A DNA stretch of 64,000 bases, taken from NCBI GenBank assembly GCA_050084515.1, contig CM114274.1, positions 30,504,001 to 30,568,000 of the forward strand, written 5' to 3'. Shown here piece after piece: positions 63,201-64,000 of the stretch (position 1 is its first letter; each line of letters starts with the position of its first letter). Below the pieces are notes generated by a model, which saw only the letters and a list, made by a program, of their open reading frames with translations, was not told where the DNA came from and ran no database searches. Origin of the DNA: Blasia pusilla. Lineage: Eukaryota; Marchantiophyta; Marchantiopsida; Blasiales. A program made the translations under genes and the position numbers.

Positions 63201-63599
63201 CACACTCGCACACATGTGTCCCCTCCCACCGGAACCGTCTGGCTCATTGTAGGATCCGATCCCGCTCTCTAGCACCCACTGTACTCACGACGCTGCCAGT
63301 ACATAGGTACTCCAAGATCACTCCATCGTCGTGAATGTCTTGGCCACCTGTCGTTTCCTCACCGACCTCTAGATTTAAGGACTCTCCATCAGACCTCGCC
63401 ATCGAAGTCTCAACAATCTAGCTCTCTATAGCCAACAAGCCCAAATAGGCTGACGCATGCCATCATGGCACCAAATCCTCATCACTCTCACCATGCCAAC
63501 GAGCTCCAGTCGCATCTCGCTGACTCGGGCATGGGTTACGGCTCAAACCATATGCATCCTAGTTCAGCGTCCCAAGTCTATGCACCACTTGGAAGTCAT

Positions 63600-64000
63600 A
63601 CTCCTACAACAAAAGAGCCCACATCGCAAGCTTTCATGTAAGCTTGTCGGATTCCATCAACCACTTCAGTGGCTGATGATCAATAATGATGGTAAAGGGA
63701 TTGCCGAATAGATAATATCTGAAATGTGTGACAACCCATATTCCAGCCAAGCACTCACCCTCATACGAGCTATACTTCGCCTTTGCAGCGTTGTTTGAGC
63801 GACTAGCGTAAGCCACCACGAACTCTCTACCATCATCGTCATGCTGGGTGAGCATGGCTCCAAGCCCCAACATGCTCCAATCTGTATGCAACTGGAAAGG
63901 ACGTCCCCTGATCGGTCTTCGCAATATGGGTGCGGATGTCAATCTGTCCTTGAGCATCTGAAATGCTCTCTCATGCTCATCCCCCCCATGCCACTCTTGA
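63600..64000 (-). pseudogene. Ty3 RNase H of the second element (partial)
   Basis: The minus frame 63957-63634 reads RPFQLHTDWSMLGLGAMLTQ, YASRSNNAAKAKYSSYEGE and IDHQPLKWLMESDKLT. The three acidic residues of RNase H are present (HTDW, YEGE, IDHQ). It is a close relative of 6.3-6.6 kb. Confidence 0.85.

Larger units (their letters stand above)
60945..64000 (-). mobile_element. second Ty3 element, truncated by the window end
   Basis: The LTR complex is X (60945-61075), Y (to about 61590) and X' (61593-61717), followed by a polypurine tract (minus strand CTAGGGGGGCGA at 61718-61729). Inside lie integrase (62.04-63.2 kb) and RNase H (63.6-64.0 kb), both on the minus strand and close to the first element. 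Reverse transcriptase and any methyltransferase would lie beyond 64000 and cannot be seen. Confidence 0.85.

Overview
This is nuclear DNA of a land plant. The evidence is spliced genes with plant-type GT-AG introns, two plant-specific gene families (an MSRA5-type methionine sulfoxide reductase and a CLASSY-type SNF2 protein of RNA-directed DNA methylation), and a background of Ty3, Ty1/copia and hAT transposon remains. The lineage cannot be fixed from the sequence alone. A cytosine methyltransferase inside a Ty3 element would fit an early-diverging green-plant genome, but that is only a hint. About 20% of the window is host gene and most of the rest is transposon or repeat.

Layout: 0.28-3.06 kb is a degenerate tandem array of 180-bp monomers. 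3.86-13.57 kb is a decayed minus-strand Ty3/gypsy element reading gag, protease-like, DNA (cytosine-5) methyltransferase, reverse transcriptase, RNase H, integrase. 15.6-22.0 kb is mostly unassigned but holds clusters of a 25-27 bp palindrome, densest at 20.97-22.02 kb. 23.2-24.65 kb is a broken hAT (DUF659) transposase. 28.21-34.78 kb is a four-exon MSRA5 gene with a 4.9-kb third intron. 36.77-38.55 kb is a copia remnant. 39.26-39.9 kb has CACTA-like subterminal repetition, 40.34 kb a long (TC)n tract, and 40.9-41.9 kb an LTR piece plus a fragment of an unknown repeat-borne reading frame. 43.96-49.53 kb is a seven-exon CLASSY gene whose exons join in frame to 1256 residues. 51.3-52.6, 56.2-56.4 and 60.9-64.0 kb hold further copies of the same Ty3 superfamily; the last runs off the window end.

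The two host genes look intact and unrelated in function. MSRA5 is a secretory-pathway protein of the methionine sulfoxide reductase A family with Ser in place of the usual catalytic Cys. CLASSY proteins recruit RNA polymerase IV for siRNA-directed DNA methylation, the system that silences elements like those around it. The most unusual item is the methyltransferase domain carried between the protease-like region and reverse transcriptase of the 3.9-13.6 kb Ty3 element: an element that carries its own DNA-methylation enzyme. This copy is broken by frameshifts. Second-rank items are the palindrome array with compensatory arm changes, a direct-repeat (possibly LTR-LTR junction) structure shared by several LTR copies, and a CLASSY protein with three tandem C-H-C-C modules.
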